Positions 12,600-19,849 of a stretch of 64,000 nucleotides of DNA are shown here, piece after piece; positions within the stretch are counted from its first letter, which is position 1; the number at the start of each line of letters is the position of its first letter. Position numbers and translations under genes: made by a program. Under the pieces are notes generated by a model. That model had not been told where the DNA came from. It saw only the letters and a list, made by a program, of their open reading frames with translations, and searched no databases. The stretch is from a virus, in the IMG/VR virus record IMGVR_UViG_3300038560_000007, positions 1-64,000 of that record. One strand, 5' to 3'.

Positions 12600-13146
12600 G
12601 TATCATTCTCAGTCTCCGCACGGCCGACCTGTTCCTTACGGTCAGAAAGGACAGCATCCTGTGCCGCAAGTCAAGGCCCAGCCTCTCACCCAGGCTGAGA
12701 AGGTCGCTGGTCGCAAGTTCCGTGACGACGCGCAGCAAGCACTGCTTGACAGTGTGAACACTAAGGAGGTCCTCATGACGAAGCCCAAGAGCACTGACCC
12801 AGTCGCTCAGGCTCTAGGTGACTGGGCCGAAGGCAAGCTAGGTTCCGATGAGGCTGGTGCTGCTAACCTCGTTGGCGCCATAGTCCAGAAGAACTACAAC
12901 GACTACGCAACCAATACCCAGCAGCTCCTGGAAAATTACCGGCGCCAGGAGGCCGAGGCCAAGGCGACCATCGATCTGATTCGGTCTGACATCGACGCCC
13001 TGTTCCTCCAGCCGTGGATACCGCAGCCACACATGGTGCTGAAGGCGCTGTTCCCTGCGAGAGCTAGGGTCGAAGCGCTAGTGGAAGAGCGTGAGACTGA
13101 CCTGAATGCTCAGGCTAGCTCGCCGTACAGGAGCTATCTCCAGTGA
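12589..13146 (+). CDS. hypothetical protein, 185 aa
   Basis: A Pro/Gln-rich N-terminus (EYHSQSPHGRPVPYGQKGQH) is followed by a long helical region (QQLLENYRRQEAEAKATIDL, then IRSDIDALFLQPW) and a second helix ending LNAQASSPYRSYLQ. It is probably an extended coiled-coil protein. An internal ATG at residue 63 with AAGGAGGTCCTC upstream could give a shorter second product. No family is recognised. Confidence 0.75.
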   Translation: MLLEYHSQSPHGRPVPYGQKGQHPVPQVKAQPLTQAEKVAGRKFRDDAQQALLDSVNTKEVLMTKPKSTDPVAQALGDWAEGKLGSDEAGAANLVGAIVQKNYNDYATNTQQLLENYRRQEAEAKATIDLIRSDIDALFLQPWIPQPHMVLKALFPARARVEALVEERETDLNAQASSPYRSYLQ

Positions 13147-13463
13147 AGGATCAGTACCACACTGAGCACGGCGAGTGCGTAATCGACCTAATGCCGATAC
13201 CTAACTATGGCGAGAACTGGTGGCTCATGACAGGTTGCCAGACGTACTGGAAGTATCGAGGCCGAGGCTATGCAAGTCACCTCATGAGGCAGGTCATCAA
13301 AGACGCCGATGAAGAAGGTGCACGCATTGCGCTACAGGCTGATGCACAGCCTCACGACAACAGGAAGAAGCCTGGGCTGAACCAGATGCAGCTCATGGCC
13401 TTCTATCGAAGATACGGGTTCCGAAGTGGATCCGGAGATGACGAAAGGATGATGGTCCGATAA
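13143..13463 (+). CDS. GNAT-family acetyltransferase, 106 aa
   Basis: The acetyl-CoA binding motif A is clear (YRGRGYASHLMRQVIKDADE), followed by the beta-strand IALQADAQPH and the motif B helix LMAFYRRYGFRSGSG. It is short because the N-terminal strands are reduced. GNAT proteins transfer acetyl groups to small molecules or protein amines; the substrate here is unknown. GTG start in a GTGA overlap with the preceding gene. Confidence 0.85.
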   Translation: MKDQYHTEHGECVIDLMPIPNYGENWWLMTGCQTYWKYRGRGYASHLMRQVIKDADEEGARIALQADAQPHDNRKKPGLNQMQLMAFYRRYGFRSGSGDDERMMVR

Positions 13464-13666
13464 TGGAAAACGACGAAGAGCCGATCACCCTCATGGCTCG
13501 AACCTTGTGGGAGTTTCTGAAGCCCGCCTGGCAACGACGAACCTGGGAAGAGATCACTGACGACGAACGTCACAGGTTTGAAGTGGCAGCTACCAAGAGC
13601 CACACTGCATACCACGACCAGTACGAGAGGATGCAGGACCGATCCGCTCGAGGGATGAGGTCATGA
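13463..13666 (+). CDS. hypothetical protein, 67 aa
   Basis: TAATG overlap with the acetyltransferase stop. Helical and charged (MENDEEPITLMARTLWEFLK, then EEITDDERHRFEVAATKSH). No family is recognised. Confidence 0.72.
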   Translation: MENDEEPITLMARTLWEFLKPAWQRRTWEEITDDERHRFEVAATKSHTAYHDQYERMQDRSARGMRS

Positions 13667-13833
13667 GGCGCTTGTATCTTGGAGCCCTCATAGGTTTCAT
13701 AGTCGGCGCCACGCCCTGGCTTATCGTTGTCTGGAATTGGAATAGTTCTTGGACAGTGCTACTCAGCGTCCTCGTAGGCGGAGTGTCCGCCCTCGTAGGC
13801 ATGTGGGTCGCGAGCGCGACGGAAAAACTATGA
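13663..13833 (+). CDS. two-helix membrane protein, 56 aa
   Basis: ATGA overlaps at both ends tie it into the series. Two hydrophobic segments: LYLGALIGFIVGATPWLIVV, then WTVLLSVLVGGVSALVGMWV. The arrangement resembles small phage membrane proteins of unknown role. It could be holin-like, but it lies far from the lysis block. Confidence 0.72.
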   Translation: MRRLYLGALIGFIVGATPWLIVVWNWNSSWTVLLSVLVGGVSALVGMWVASATEKL

Positions 13834-14039
13834 CGCTTACGGACTTGTCAGATGCCAGACGCGCTCTCAAGTCTACCCTTGGTGAAGACGATAGGGATGT
13901 AACTAACGAGCGCGTTAAGGAAGACGAAAACGGGCTTCCTGTCTGCGTACTGCACGGGGCTATGAACCGCGTGCATCCGACAGAGCAGTACTGGCGATGC
14001 TCGGAATGGCACTGCGGAGTCGGAGCACAGATCGTCTGA
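13830..14039 (+). CDS. small protein with C-terminal zinc motif, 69 aa
   Basis: ATG at 13830 in an ATGA overlap; the longer frame from 13749 is a shadow. Residues CVLHGAMNRV and YWRCSEWHCGVGAQIV provide three Cys and His ligands for a probable zinc finger. The N-terminal half is a charged helix. It is the last gene of the P5 unit. Confidence 0.75.
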   Translation: MTLTDLSDARRALKSTLGEDDRDVTNERVKEDENGLPVCVLHGAMNRVHPTEQYWRCSEWHCGVGAQIV

Positions 14040-14062
14040 GAAAAATTCACCAAAAAGGGGCC

Positions 14063-14092
14063 TAGCTTTCACCGCGAGGTCCCCTATATAAT
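14063..14092 (+). promoter_or_regulatory. promoter P6
   Basis: -35 TAGCTT (14063-14068), 18-bp spacer, -10 TATAAT (14087-14092), then AGAAGTATAGCC. With P7 and P10 it forms a TAGCTT sub-class of the promoter set. Confidence 0.88.
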
Positions 14093-14140
14093 AGAAGTAT
14101 AGCCACGAGAAGAAAAAAAGACAGAAAGAAAGAAGGGCAC

Positions 14141-14398
14141 GTGTCCGCTTACACCAGTATCCAGGATCCTCACGAGGGTCGGAACGTCGACTTTATGCTC
14201 GAGATTGGCATGGACGCAACCAACGCCTTCTTCAAGAACGCCACCCCCGATGATGTCCTCGGCGCCATTGAGTCCAACGAGGAGAAGTGGCCTCTCGAGA
14301 AGCTGATAGAGCTCCGTGACAAGCTCCAGGACGTGATCCTCCACGAGGCGGCGCAGACAGGTCCTGAGCGGCTCCGGCTCATGACCAACGACAGCTAA
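14141..14398 (+). CDS. hypothetical protein, 85 aa
   Basis: GTG start behind AAGAAAGAAGGGCAC, first gene after P6. Acidic and helical (MLEIGMDATNAFFKNATPDD, then KLIELRDKLQDVILHEAAQT). No family is recognised. A structured RNA follows its stop. Confidence 0.75.
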   Translation: MSAYTSIQDPHEGRNVDFMLEIGMDATNAFFKNATPDDVLGAIESNEEKWPLEKLIELRDKLQDVILHEAAQTGPERLRLMTNDS

Positions 14399-14412
14399 CC
14401 CTTCCCTGAACC

Positions 14413-14514
14413 CCTGGCTAGAACGTCTCGGAAATCCAGTCTAGCTAACTGGCCTGGCCGACTGCAGTGATGGATTAGAATCCCTCTAATCGAGAGAGGC
14501 GCGTTCTAGTCAGG
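14413..14514 (+). ncRNA. clamp-closed structured RNA A
   Basis: CCTGGCTAGAACG (14413-14425) pairs over 13 bp with CGTTCTAGTCAGG (14502-14514), one G-U. Inside, TCTCG (14426-14430) pairs with CGAGA (14491-14495), CCAGT with ACTGG, and ATTAGA with TCTAAT, giving a branched fold. It is followed by TTTTGAGGAG, then the RBS of the gene at 14536. The clamp resembles those of the elements at 19175 and 21187. The function could be a cis-regulator or processed RNA; no known family is recognised. Confidence 0.75.
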
Positions 14515-14535
14515 TTTTGAGGAGAAGGAGGGCAT

Positions 14536-15273
14536 ATGACCAGTCTCATGACTACCAAACTGGTAGTTTCACTAGATGAGTACCTTAGATCACGGACGAT
14601 GGCTGGTAGCCGTGTGCAGGTCACGAACGATCACATCGCGACGCACCTGAACGTAACAGTCGAGGCAGCAACCAAGGCACTGCAATTGCTCACGCGAATC
14701 GAGGGCTCAGGCCTTACCCGGATCAAGAGCCTGAACGGGAACGGGTACGAGTACAGGATGCCTGAGAAGTATCCATCAAGGCTAGGGGAGATGAGGAACG
14801 CTTTGCTCCGAGACGAGAAGCGCGAACAGGACTCAAGACGTCGAGGCCAGCTGACAGGTGAAATCCTGACCTGGATTAGGGAGCATCCTAACAAGATGCC
14901 CGCTTCGATTCGCATGATCGCCGAGGAGATCGAGGCCGATCCCAACTCAGTGGCGAACTGCCTGCTGAAGCTGTCGAGGAACGGCTTCATTGAGAGGTGT
15001 CCGATACAGTCAGGCTGGTATCAGATTCCGGCTATGCACGACGAGCTCGAGTCGCTGACTAAGCCACACGATTACCAGGAAGGCTCAACGACGCTAGCAG
15101 AGGTGCTTAGCATCGCGAAGCCTGAGCCCAGTGCGAGCGGCTATGCGCTTACTGAGCCTAGGTCCGCTCGAGTTCCCTACTGGCCTCACATCGAGATCGT
15201 CGCGGAAATGGAAGATGGATTCGTCGCTAAGGACGTAAACACCGCTAAGGCGTATAGGGTGACTGAGCTATGA
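14536..15273 (+). CDS. two-domain winged-helix DNA-binding protein, 245 aa
   Basis: Two helix-turn-helix regions: residues 28-60 (NDHIATHLNVTVEAATKALQ) and residues 120-160 (ASIRMIAEEIEADPNSVANC, then LLKLSRNGFIERCPIQ). Both end in a winged-helix style RNGFI/LTRIKS turn. It is probably a transcription or replication regulator. RBS GAGAAGGAGGGCAT, immediately after structured RNA A. The C-terminal 80 residues are unlike any domain I recognise. Confidence 0.8.
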   Translation: MTSLMTTKLVVSLDEYLRSRTMAGSRVQVTNDHIATHLNVTVEAATKALQLLTRIEGSGLTRIKSLNGNGYEYRMPEKYPSRLGEMRNALLRDEKREQDSRRRGQLTGEILTWIREHPNKMPASIRMIAEEIEADPNSVANCLLKLSRNGFIERCPIQSGWYQIPAMHDELESLTKPHDYQEGSTTLAEVLSIAKPEPSASGYALTEPRSARVPYWPHIEIVAEMEDGFVAKDVNTAKAYRVTEL

Positions 15274-15515
15274 AGGGACATGCGCTGGTCAGGTACGGAC
15301 CACGCGACTGGCGCTGCAAGTGCGGGATTCCCCTGTCTGACGGCCCGCTCGGCGGGGGCCGAACGGGCGCCCGCGACGTCATGCGCTTCCACCGGTTCGA
15401 CCTCCAGCAGGCTATCCTGGAGGCGCGGCTGAACGAACTGGAGAACACCATGCTCGGCGACTTCAAGCATGCGAAGGAGACCCCGCTCAAAGGGATTAGA
15501 AATCGAAGGAGGTGA
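15270..15515 (+). CDS. hypothetical protein, 81 aa
   Basis: ATGA overlap start. An early CKCGIPL motif after a short beta region (RYGPRDWRCKCGIPLS) suggests a zinc knuckle completed by His. The C-terminal half is a charged helix (LQQAILEARLNELENTMLGD). No family is recognised. Confidence 0.75.
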   Translation: MKGHALVRYGPRDWRCKCGIPLSDGPLGGGRTGARDVMRFHRFDLQQAILEARLNELENTMLGDFKHAKETPLKGIRNRRR

Positions 15516-15518
15516 AAC

Positions 15519-15938
15519 ATGGCAAGGGAAATCTACCTGTTGATTCAGGACAACAAGGTTGCGGAAGAGTTTGCTAAGGCGATGCTCGTAACCGAACGTG
15601 ATGGCATGCCATTTGTCCCTAGAGGGACAACGATCGATGCGATCGTCGCTAGGCCGACACTGTACTGCAAGTGCTCTTCAACCAAGAGGAAGCGGGGTCG
15701 GCAAAAGCCACTGGATGACTTCACACAAGTCAAGAAGTTCGGATGGTGGGTGCACGCGCTGTGCAATCGGCCTACGAAGTACGTAGTCGAGCACTGGCTC
15801 GAGAACCACATAGGCGGATACAGAAACTTGCTATCCGACTTGAGGAAGCAGAGGGCAGGCACAGATGCAGATAAGGAGGACACAAATGAAGGACGCAGAG
15901 GTAGTTCCGCTGAAGAAGAAGGTAAGCGAGTTCCCTGA
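15519..15938 (+). CDS. hypothetical protein with possible zinc site, 139 aa
   Basis: RBS GAAGGAGGTGAAAC. The body carries LYCKCSSTKRKRGRQKP and GWWVHALCNRPTKYVVEH, a possible CxC/HxxxC zinc site with a basic loop. The C-terminus is helical and charged and overlaps the next gene by 53 nt. No family is recognised. Confidence 0.78.
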   Translation: MAREIYLLIQDNKVAEEFAKAMLVTERDGMPFVPRGTTIDAIVARPTLYCKCSSTKRKRGRQKPLDDFTQVKKFGWWVHALCNRPTKYVVEHWLENHIGGYRNLLSDLRKQRAGTDADKEDTNEGRRGSSAEEEGKRVP

Positions 15939-16062
15939 GGACATGGACCCCGCTATTAAGCGGGCGATTCTGCACCAGCGTGAGCTCGCCGCCGAGATCG
16001 TTCGCGGCGTGGGGCCTTTCCGACTCAAGACTAAGGCAAAGGCCAAAACGGAGGACAAATGA
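15886..16062 (+). CDS. hypothetical helical protein, 58 aa
   Basis: ATG at 15886 with AAGGAGGACACAA upstream, inside the preceding gene. Charged helices (MKDAEVVPLKKKVSEFPEDM, then KRAILHQRELAAEIVRGVGP) and a Lys-rich end. ATGA overlap with the next gene. Confidence 0.7.
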   Translation: MKDAEVVPLKKKVSEFPEDMDPAIKRAILHQRELAAEIVRGVGPFRLKTKAKAKTEDK

Positions 16063-16520
16063 AGTGGCTAGACATTGTAGCCTGGATTGTGCTCGCTGTG
16101 GTCGGGGTCGTGATCCTCGGATGGATTCTAGGGCACATCCTAAGACGAGTGCACAGGAAGGTGCAGCGTCGAGAATACGAGAGCACTAGCGAGACCCAAA
16201 CGCAGAGCAGGCACATCATTGATGATGGCGTAGTCCGAGTTCTCCCCAAACCGACTGATGAGTGGACTGATGTCGGGCCCACCGAAGGCGGAGTCACACT
16301 CGGGTATGGCACCATCCGCGTAGGACTGGAAGGATGCGGCGGCGGCGGAGGCCAACTCCCTAGTCAGCCCTACCATATCACAGGCATACGCACCGAACGC
16401 GCTGAGCAGTCTGGAGCTGGTGTTGACTGGCACCGCTACCACGGTGAGCCCTGCATCATCGGTGTCGACCCTGCGAACTGTCCCGGGTGTCATCCGGAGT
16501 GGAAGTATGACGAGCTATGA
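16059..16520 (+). CDS. membrane-anchored protein, 153 aa
   Basis: An N-terminal membrane helix (IVAWIVLAVVGVVILGWILG) is followed by a basic stop-transfer stretch (RRVHRKVQRREYE) and a soluble domain. That domain includes a Gly run (GLEGCGGGGGQ) and a C-terminal CIIGVDPANCPGCHPEW cysteine cluster. It is probably an inner-membrane protein with a cytoplasmic metal-binding tail. No family is recognised. Confidence 0.77.
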   Translation: MKWLDIVAWIVLAVVGVVILGWILGHILRRVHRKVQRREYESTSETQTQSRHIIDDGVVRVLPKPTDEWTDVGPTEGGVTLGYGTIRVGLEGCGGGGGQLPSQPYHITGIRTERAEQSGAGVDWHRYHGEPCIIGVDPANCPGCHPEWKYDEL

Positions 16521-16538
16521 CCTACGTGAGGATCTGCA

Positions 16539-16730
16539 ATGGCAAAGGCAATCGACCAGCGTGCCGAGACGGAGTCGCGTCCAGCGATGGAGATCCATCT
16601 CGGTGAAGCATTCGGGCCTCTTGAAGAGCAGGCTGGCTGGCAGCTGAACACCGCCAGGCACTGCATCATCTGGATGAACGGTAAGCGGTGGGAAGGCACG
16701 CTGTTCGAGCACACAGAGCGTGACCTATAA
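16539..16730 (+). CDS. hypothetical protein, 63 aa
   Basis: GTGAGGATCTGCA precedes the ATG. Sequence MAKAIDQRAETESRPAMEIH, ending GTLFEHTERDL, with a Trp-rich middle. TAATG overlap with the next gene. No family is recognised. Confidence 0.7.
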   Translation: MAKAIDQRAETESRPAMEIHLGEAFGPLEEQAGWQLNTARHCIIWMNGKRWEGTLFEHTERDL

Positions 16731-17092
16731 TGGATCGAACGCTCTGGGATGAACTATACAAGGAAGCCGACGAACTTCTGAAGAACACAGCCATCGCCGA
16801 GGCTGCGGAGAGTCTTTCGACTGACCTAGTCTGGCAAAGCGAGTGCAGGACTCTAGCTAGGCAGTTCAGTCGAAAGGGGAGACGCCTCGCATCCAGGCTG
16901 GTCCCGTGCACGCATTGTGGAGCCCTCCCGGTCGAGTACTGCCAGACCGAGACAGGCCTGGACCTCCGTTATGTACACGCCACGCGAGAAGCCAGGGCAG
17001 AACTCAAGGGTTTCCTACCGAAGATGTACGTTCACGTTCATGCCGAGAACAGGGAATACAAAGGAGCCGACGAGATCAATGGACAGTCTTGA
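16730..17092 (+). CDS. hypothetical protein with zinc finger, 120 aa
   Basis: A helical N-terminus (MDRTLWDELYKEADELLKNT) precedes VPCTHCGALPVEYCQTETGL and a later HATREARAEL. The CxxC...C...H arrangement is common in actinobacteriophage proteins that begin with a charged helix and contain a single zinc knuckle. The function is unknown. Confidence 0.77.
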   Translation: MDRTLWDELYKEADELLKNTAIAEAAESLSTDLVWQSECRTLARQFSRKGRRLASRLVPCTHCGALPVEYCQTETGLDLRYVHATREARAELKGFLPKMYVHVHAENREYKGADEINGQS

Positions 17093-17396
17093 GCCTCACG
17101 AGCTCGATGAAGCAGCCGAGGTCGCAAACGACACCGGGCACATGTCTGGGTGGGCAGCCCTCGCCCTTGAGTACTGCTCAAAGAACGGCTTTGAAGGGTT
17201 CAAGGCCTGGATGGAAGAGCCTCTAGGCGATGAGTCTCCGGAGCAGTATGCATACCGGATGGAGATCGCCGGGGGAATATACCGAGAGGGCCTAAGGGGC
17301 ATCGCGATTCAATATGCAAACCAGTCCCTCGCCATGCAGGTAACGCACCGCGAGCTACACGACCAGGCCAACAACATACGAAGGAGAATGTCGTGA
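17079..17396 (+). CDS. hypothetical protein, 105 aa
   Basis: ATG at 17079, AAAGGAGCCGACGAG upstream, overlapping the previous gene by 14 nt; the upstream in-frame extension is a shadow. Helical throughout (MDSLEPHELDEAAEVANDTG, then GFEGFKAWMEEPLGDES) with a C-terminal charged helix. No family is recognised. Confidence 0.75.
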   Translation: MDSLEPHELDEAAEVANDTGHMSGWAALALEYCSKNGFEGFKAWMEEPLGDESPEQYAYRMEIAGGIYREGLRGIAIQYANQSLAMQVTHRELHDQANNIRRRMS

Positions 17397-17458
17397 CCGA
17401 AACGAGACAAGCGCCAGACTCACGCTACAGACCTGGAGATAATGAAGTACGCAGTTAG
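17393..17458 (+). CDS. possible 21-aa peptide
   Basis: A GTG start in a GTGA overlap encodes VTETRQAPDSRYRPGDNEVR and Ser, then stops 15 nt before the next start. It fits the coupling style but is too short to judge; it may only bridge ribosomes to the gene at 17474. Confidence 0.35.
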   Translation: MTETRQAPDSRYRPGDNEVRS

Positions 17459-17473
17459 ACATTGGAGTGAACT

Positions 17474-17857
17474 ATGACTCTCTACGCAGGTGGCCTGCGT
17501 AAGGACGAAGCTGGTCGAATAGTGTCGAACGTTCGCCAGCACGGCCAGAACATCGACGAGGTCGTCATCTGCCAGTCTCACACGATCTGGGACGTCCTGA
17601 ACTTCCTGGGTAGTGAATACACAGACGTGATGCAGAAGTGGATTGCGGCTCACGCTCCGGAGAACAAAGTCATCCACGTCAAGTGGGCTGACGTTATCTT
17701 TGACGTCCCCTCTAGGACTAGAGGGGACAGGATGCATATCGTCACCAAGCAGGGTGACCGATGGTCCTGTACATGCGAAGGCTATGGCTACCGAGGAACC
17801 TGCTGGGCTATAGCTGCCTGTATGGAGGGCGTATACGAACCGAGGAAACCACTATGA
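17474..17857 (+). CDS. SWIM-like zinc-finger protein, 127 aa
   Basis: Near the end it reads RWSCTCEGYGYRGTCWAIAA, a CxC(n)C arrangement like SWIM zinc fingers, although the final His is not obvious. The N-terminal half is alpha/beta (GQNIDEVVICQSHTIWDVLN). SWIM domains bind DNA or proteins in transposases and recombination factors. Assignment is tentative; RBS TGGAGTGAACT. Confidence 0.72.
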   Translation: MTLYAGGLRKDEAGRIVSNVRQHGQNIDEVVICQSHTIWDVLNFLGSEYTDVMQKWIAAHAPENKVIHVKWADVIFDVPSRTRGDRMHIVTKQGDRWSCTCEGYGYRGTCWAIAACMEGVYEPRKPL

Positions 17858-18306
17858 GGTCAGAATCCTTCCCCTGCATCATCTGCGGAGTGACACTACA
17901 TCGCGCCTGGGATGAAGGTCTCGAGCAGCAGCCCGAAGATGGGATCATGTGTGAGACCGCAGGCAACTACGGCTCAACGGTATGGGACAGGACAAACGGA
18001 GAGCGTCTCGCTTTCAACATCTGTGACCCTTGTATGGTTAACGCCGGCATTCAGGGTCGCGTCATGACCTATCGTAAGTTCCGCGTGCTACTTATTGACA
18101 ACGGTGGTCCCGCCCCCATCGTGATCGGTAGGGAATGGCTACGGGACAGGCCTTACGTTCCGTGGCATAACGGCCTGGAGAGCGATGACGAGAACGTCGT
18201 TCTTTCCCTAGATGAGGTGGAGCACCTGCCAGATCACTGTGAGCTACAGCATGACCTTACGGTCGAAGACATACGAATGATGATTCGAGGTGAAACCGAT
18301 GAGTAG
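17854..18306 (+). CDS. hypothetical protein with zinc site, 150 aa
   Basis: ATG at 17854 in an ATGA overlap. CIICGVTLHRAWDE near the N-terminus and FNICDPCMVNAG at about residue 55 form a four-Cys zinc site. The middle is beta-rich and the C-terminus acidic. No family is recognised. Confidence 0.77.
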   Translation: MRSESFPCIICGVTLHRAWDEGLEQQPEDGIMCETAGNYGSTVWDRTNGERLAFNICDPCMVNAGIQGRVMTYRKFRVLLIDNGGPAPIVIGREWLRDRPYVPWHNGLESDDENVVLSLDEVEHLPDHCELQHDLTVEDIRMMIRGETDE

Positions 18307-18856
18307 AATGACTGAACTCACAGCTAGGATGCCCTGGGTAGAGCGACTCCAGCTACCAGTCGACTGCCAAGGGTTCATGTCCCATACGCCCTTGAAGGCC
18401 ATCTATCGGATGGCCAACAACCCACCAGTCGGCCTAGATGCCTATCGGTGTAAGAAGCACGCGTACTGGAAGTTCACCTCAGTCTCGAACCGGCGAGGCC
18501 CTCGTATCCTATGCTGGGCCCACCTCTGGAGCGAGATGCGAGGCACCATAGAGGACTGGACCCGCCTCAAGAAGTGGATGCGAGCACATCGAGACCCAGT
18601 CGCCTCGATCGATATGACAGCCTTTAACCGTGAACAGGCTGACATCGAGATCTGCATTCTCGCCTATGGCACCGTCAAAGGCTCCCGGGAGTTCTACATG
18701 CCTCGAGGTGAGATGGCTACGGACGCCTTTGACCGGGAGCTAGACGAGGCCTGGAATAGACTGACCCCTAATCAGCAGGCTGCAATCCTCGATGGAAGGT
18801 TCAGCATGAAGGTCGGGACCTGGACCGACGCTATGACGGGGAAGGTTCTACCATAA
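18299..18856 (+). CDS. hypothetical protein, 185 aa
   Basis: ATG at 18299 (MSRMTELTARM) with GAGGTGAAACCG upstream; an in-frame ATG 9 nt earlier is less well placed. It contains YRCKKHAYWKFTSVSNRRGP and later ILCWAHLWSEM, giving a possible C..H...C..H metal site. The C-terminal 80 residues include helices near DRELDEAWNRLTPNQQAAIL. No family is recognised. Confidence 0.77.
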   Translation: MSRMTELTARMPWVERLQLPVDCQGFMSHTPLKAIYRMANNPPVGLDAYRCKKHAYWKFTSVSNRRGPRILCWAHLWSEMRGTIEDWTRLKKWMRAHRDPVASIDMTAFNREQADIEICILAYGTVKGSREFYMPRGEMATDAFDRELDEAWNRLTPNQQAAILDGRFSMKVGTWTDAMTGKVLP

Positions 18857-19107
18857 TGGAGGGGACTTTGCAACACAGTGCGAAGAGAGGTCGGCCAGCC
18901 CTGTATGACTGGGACTACCTGATCGAGAGGTCCCTGAAGCACACGGAGGAGCATGACTTCGTTCAAGGCGAAAACTTCCTATGCACGCCAGACTCTTTCG
19001 CTTCCCTTGTCCGAAGGACCGCACGCGTTCGTCACCTAGACGCTGGCGTGAGCATCGATGGAGATCATGTATACTTCATCTTCCTCCCGGAAAGAAAAAG
19101 ATCCTAG
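18856..19107 (+). CDS. hypothetical protein, 83 aa
   Basis: TAATG overlap start. It begins MEGTLQHSAKRGRPALYDWD; the KRGRPALYDW string resembles an AT-hook-like GRP loop. The C-terminus has a beta pair (VSIDGDHVYFIFLPERKRS). It is a possible DNA-binding protein at the end of the P6 unit, just before P7. Confidence 0.72.
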   Translation: MEGTLQHSAKRGRPALYDWDYLIERSLKHTEEHDFVQGENFLCTPDSFASLVRRTARVRHLDAGVSIDGDHVYFIFLPERKRS

Positions 19108-19117
19108 CGTAGGGGCC

Positions 19118-19147
19118 TAGCTTTCCACATGAGTCTCGCTATATAAT
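19118..19147 (+). promoter_or_regulatory. promoter P7 (drives large RNA)
   Basis: -35 TAGCTT (19118-19123), 18-bp spacer, -10 TATAAT (19142-19147) in TATATAATAG, then ACTTATAATTG. Transcription would start near 19154 and enter the 550-nt structured region. No protein start is credible before 19721. Confidence 0.88.
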
Positions 19148-19149
19148 AG

Positions 19150-19700
19150 ACTTATAATTGAATTTGATAAAGCTCCTGGCTCGGACGTTGGGCGTATGCC
19201 TGGCCCCCCGTAGGCATGCGTTTGTTCTGCGAGGGCGTTCGAGCCAGGTTAAGCAGGGTGGTGGGGAGTAGTGACCCCCGAGACGCCTTACACTGAGACG
19301 TCGAAGTTGCATGGGAGCGGGTTTGATGACCTCGCCATGAGAGCCACCCGTCGACGGGCTCCTGGGCTGAAAGCCCGTGACGTTGGAGAAGGCGACACGG
19401 TCAAGTACGACAGGAGCCCACCAAAGTGAGTGCCTGCGATCCTCGGCGTTCGGGAACGAGCATCCGGATGGGTGGAGGTAAGGGCAGGGCGGTGGGCCGC
19501 CAGAGAAACCGCCCTGGAGGGTTCGAGTGAGGATGATCCTCGCCACCAGGCACTCACCCAAGCGCTCGACCTAGCAAGTCACGTACCCCATGCGTGCGCC
19601 GCGCCCCCCGATCGCGGCTGGCTGACCTAGGTCGAGTGAGGCCCTGGCCGGGAGATATGCGAGCTTCCCACGCTATGCTACCTCTCCTGACCAGGGTACC
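19150..19700 (+). ncRNA. large multi-domain structured RNA (six tandem domains)
   Basis: A 613-nt interval between genes holds six long-range helices in tandem, each closing a domain. 1: 19175-19187 with 19236-19248, 13 bp. 2: GGGTGG 19256-19261 with CCACCC 19344-19349. 3: GGGCTCCTG 19356-19364 with CAGGAGCCC 19411-19419. 4: GTGAGTGCCTG 19426-19436 with CAGGCACTCAC 19547-19557. 5: CTCGACCTAG 19565-19574 with CTAGGTCGAG 19627-19636. 6: CCCTGG 19642-19647 with CCAGGG 19691-19696. Internal hairpins include AGGGCGGT/ACCGCCCT (domain 4) and CACG/CGTG plus CCGCG/CGCGG (domain 5). Open frames here lack an RBS. It lies behind strong promoter P7. Size and ornate fold recall giant phage RNAs such as ROOL and GOLLD, but no known motif is recognised. 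Confidence 0.8.
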
Positions 19701-19720
19701 TATATCTAGAGAGGACGGAA

Positions 19721-19849
19721 ATGAAGATCGGTTGTTGGCCAAGCGTGGCACTGGGAGCTCTTGGAGGGCTCACAGTTCTCATGGGACTCAAGGTCTGGAA
19801 GACGATAAGGAGGTCGAAGGATGCCGACCGTCTTGTGCGCGGAGTGCGG
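19721..19849 (+). CDS. small membrane protein, 42 aa
   Basis: ATG at 19721 with GAGAGGACGGAA upstream, directly after the structured RNA. A membrane helix (CWPSVALGALGGLTVLMGLK) and a basic tail (KTIRRSKDADRLVRGVR). It overlaps the start of the methyltransferase by 29 nt. It is probably the first protein read from the P7 transcript. Confidence 0.62.

Noticed and set aside
19356-19419. possible group I intron core
   Set aside because: No recognisable G-binding site or P7 pairing, and no split gene around it.
19139-19561. 140-aa minus-strand frame across the large RNA
   Set aside because: No RBS, crosses domain helices and the promoter; composition follows the inverted repeats.
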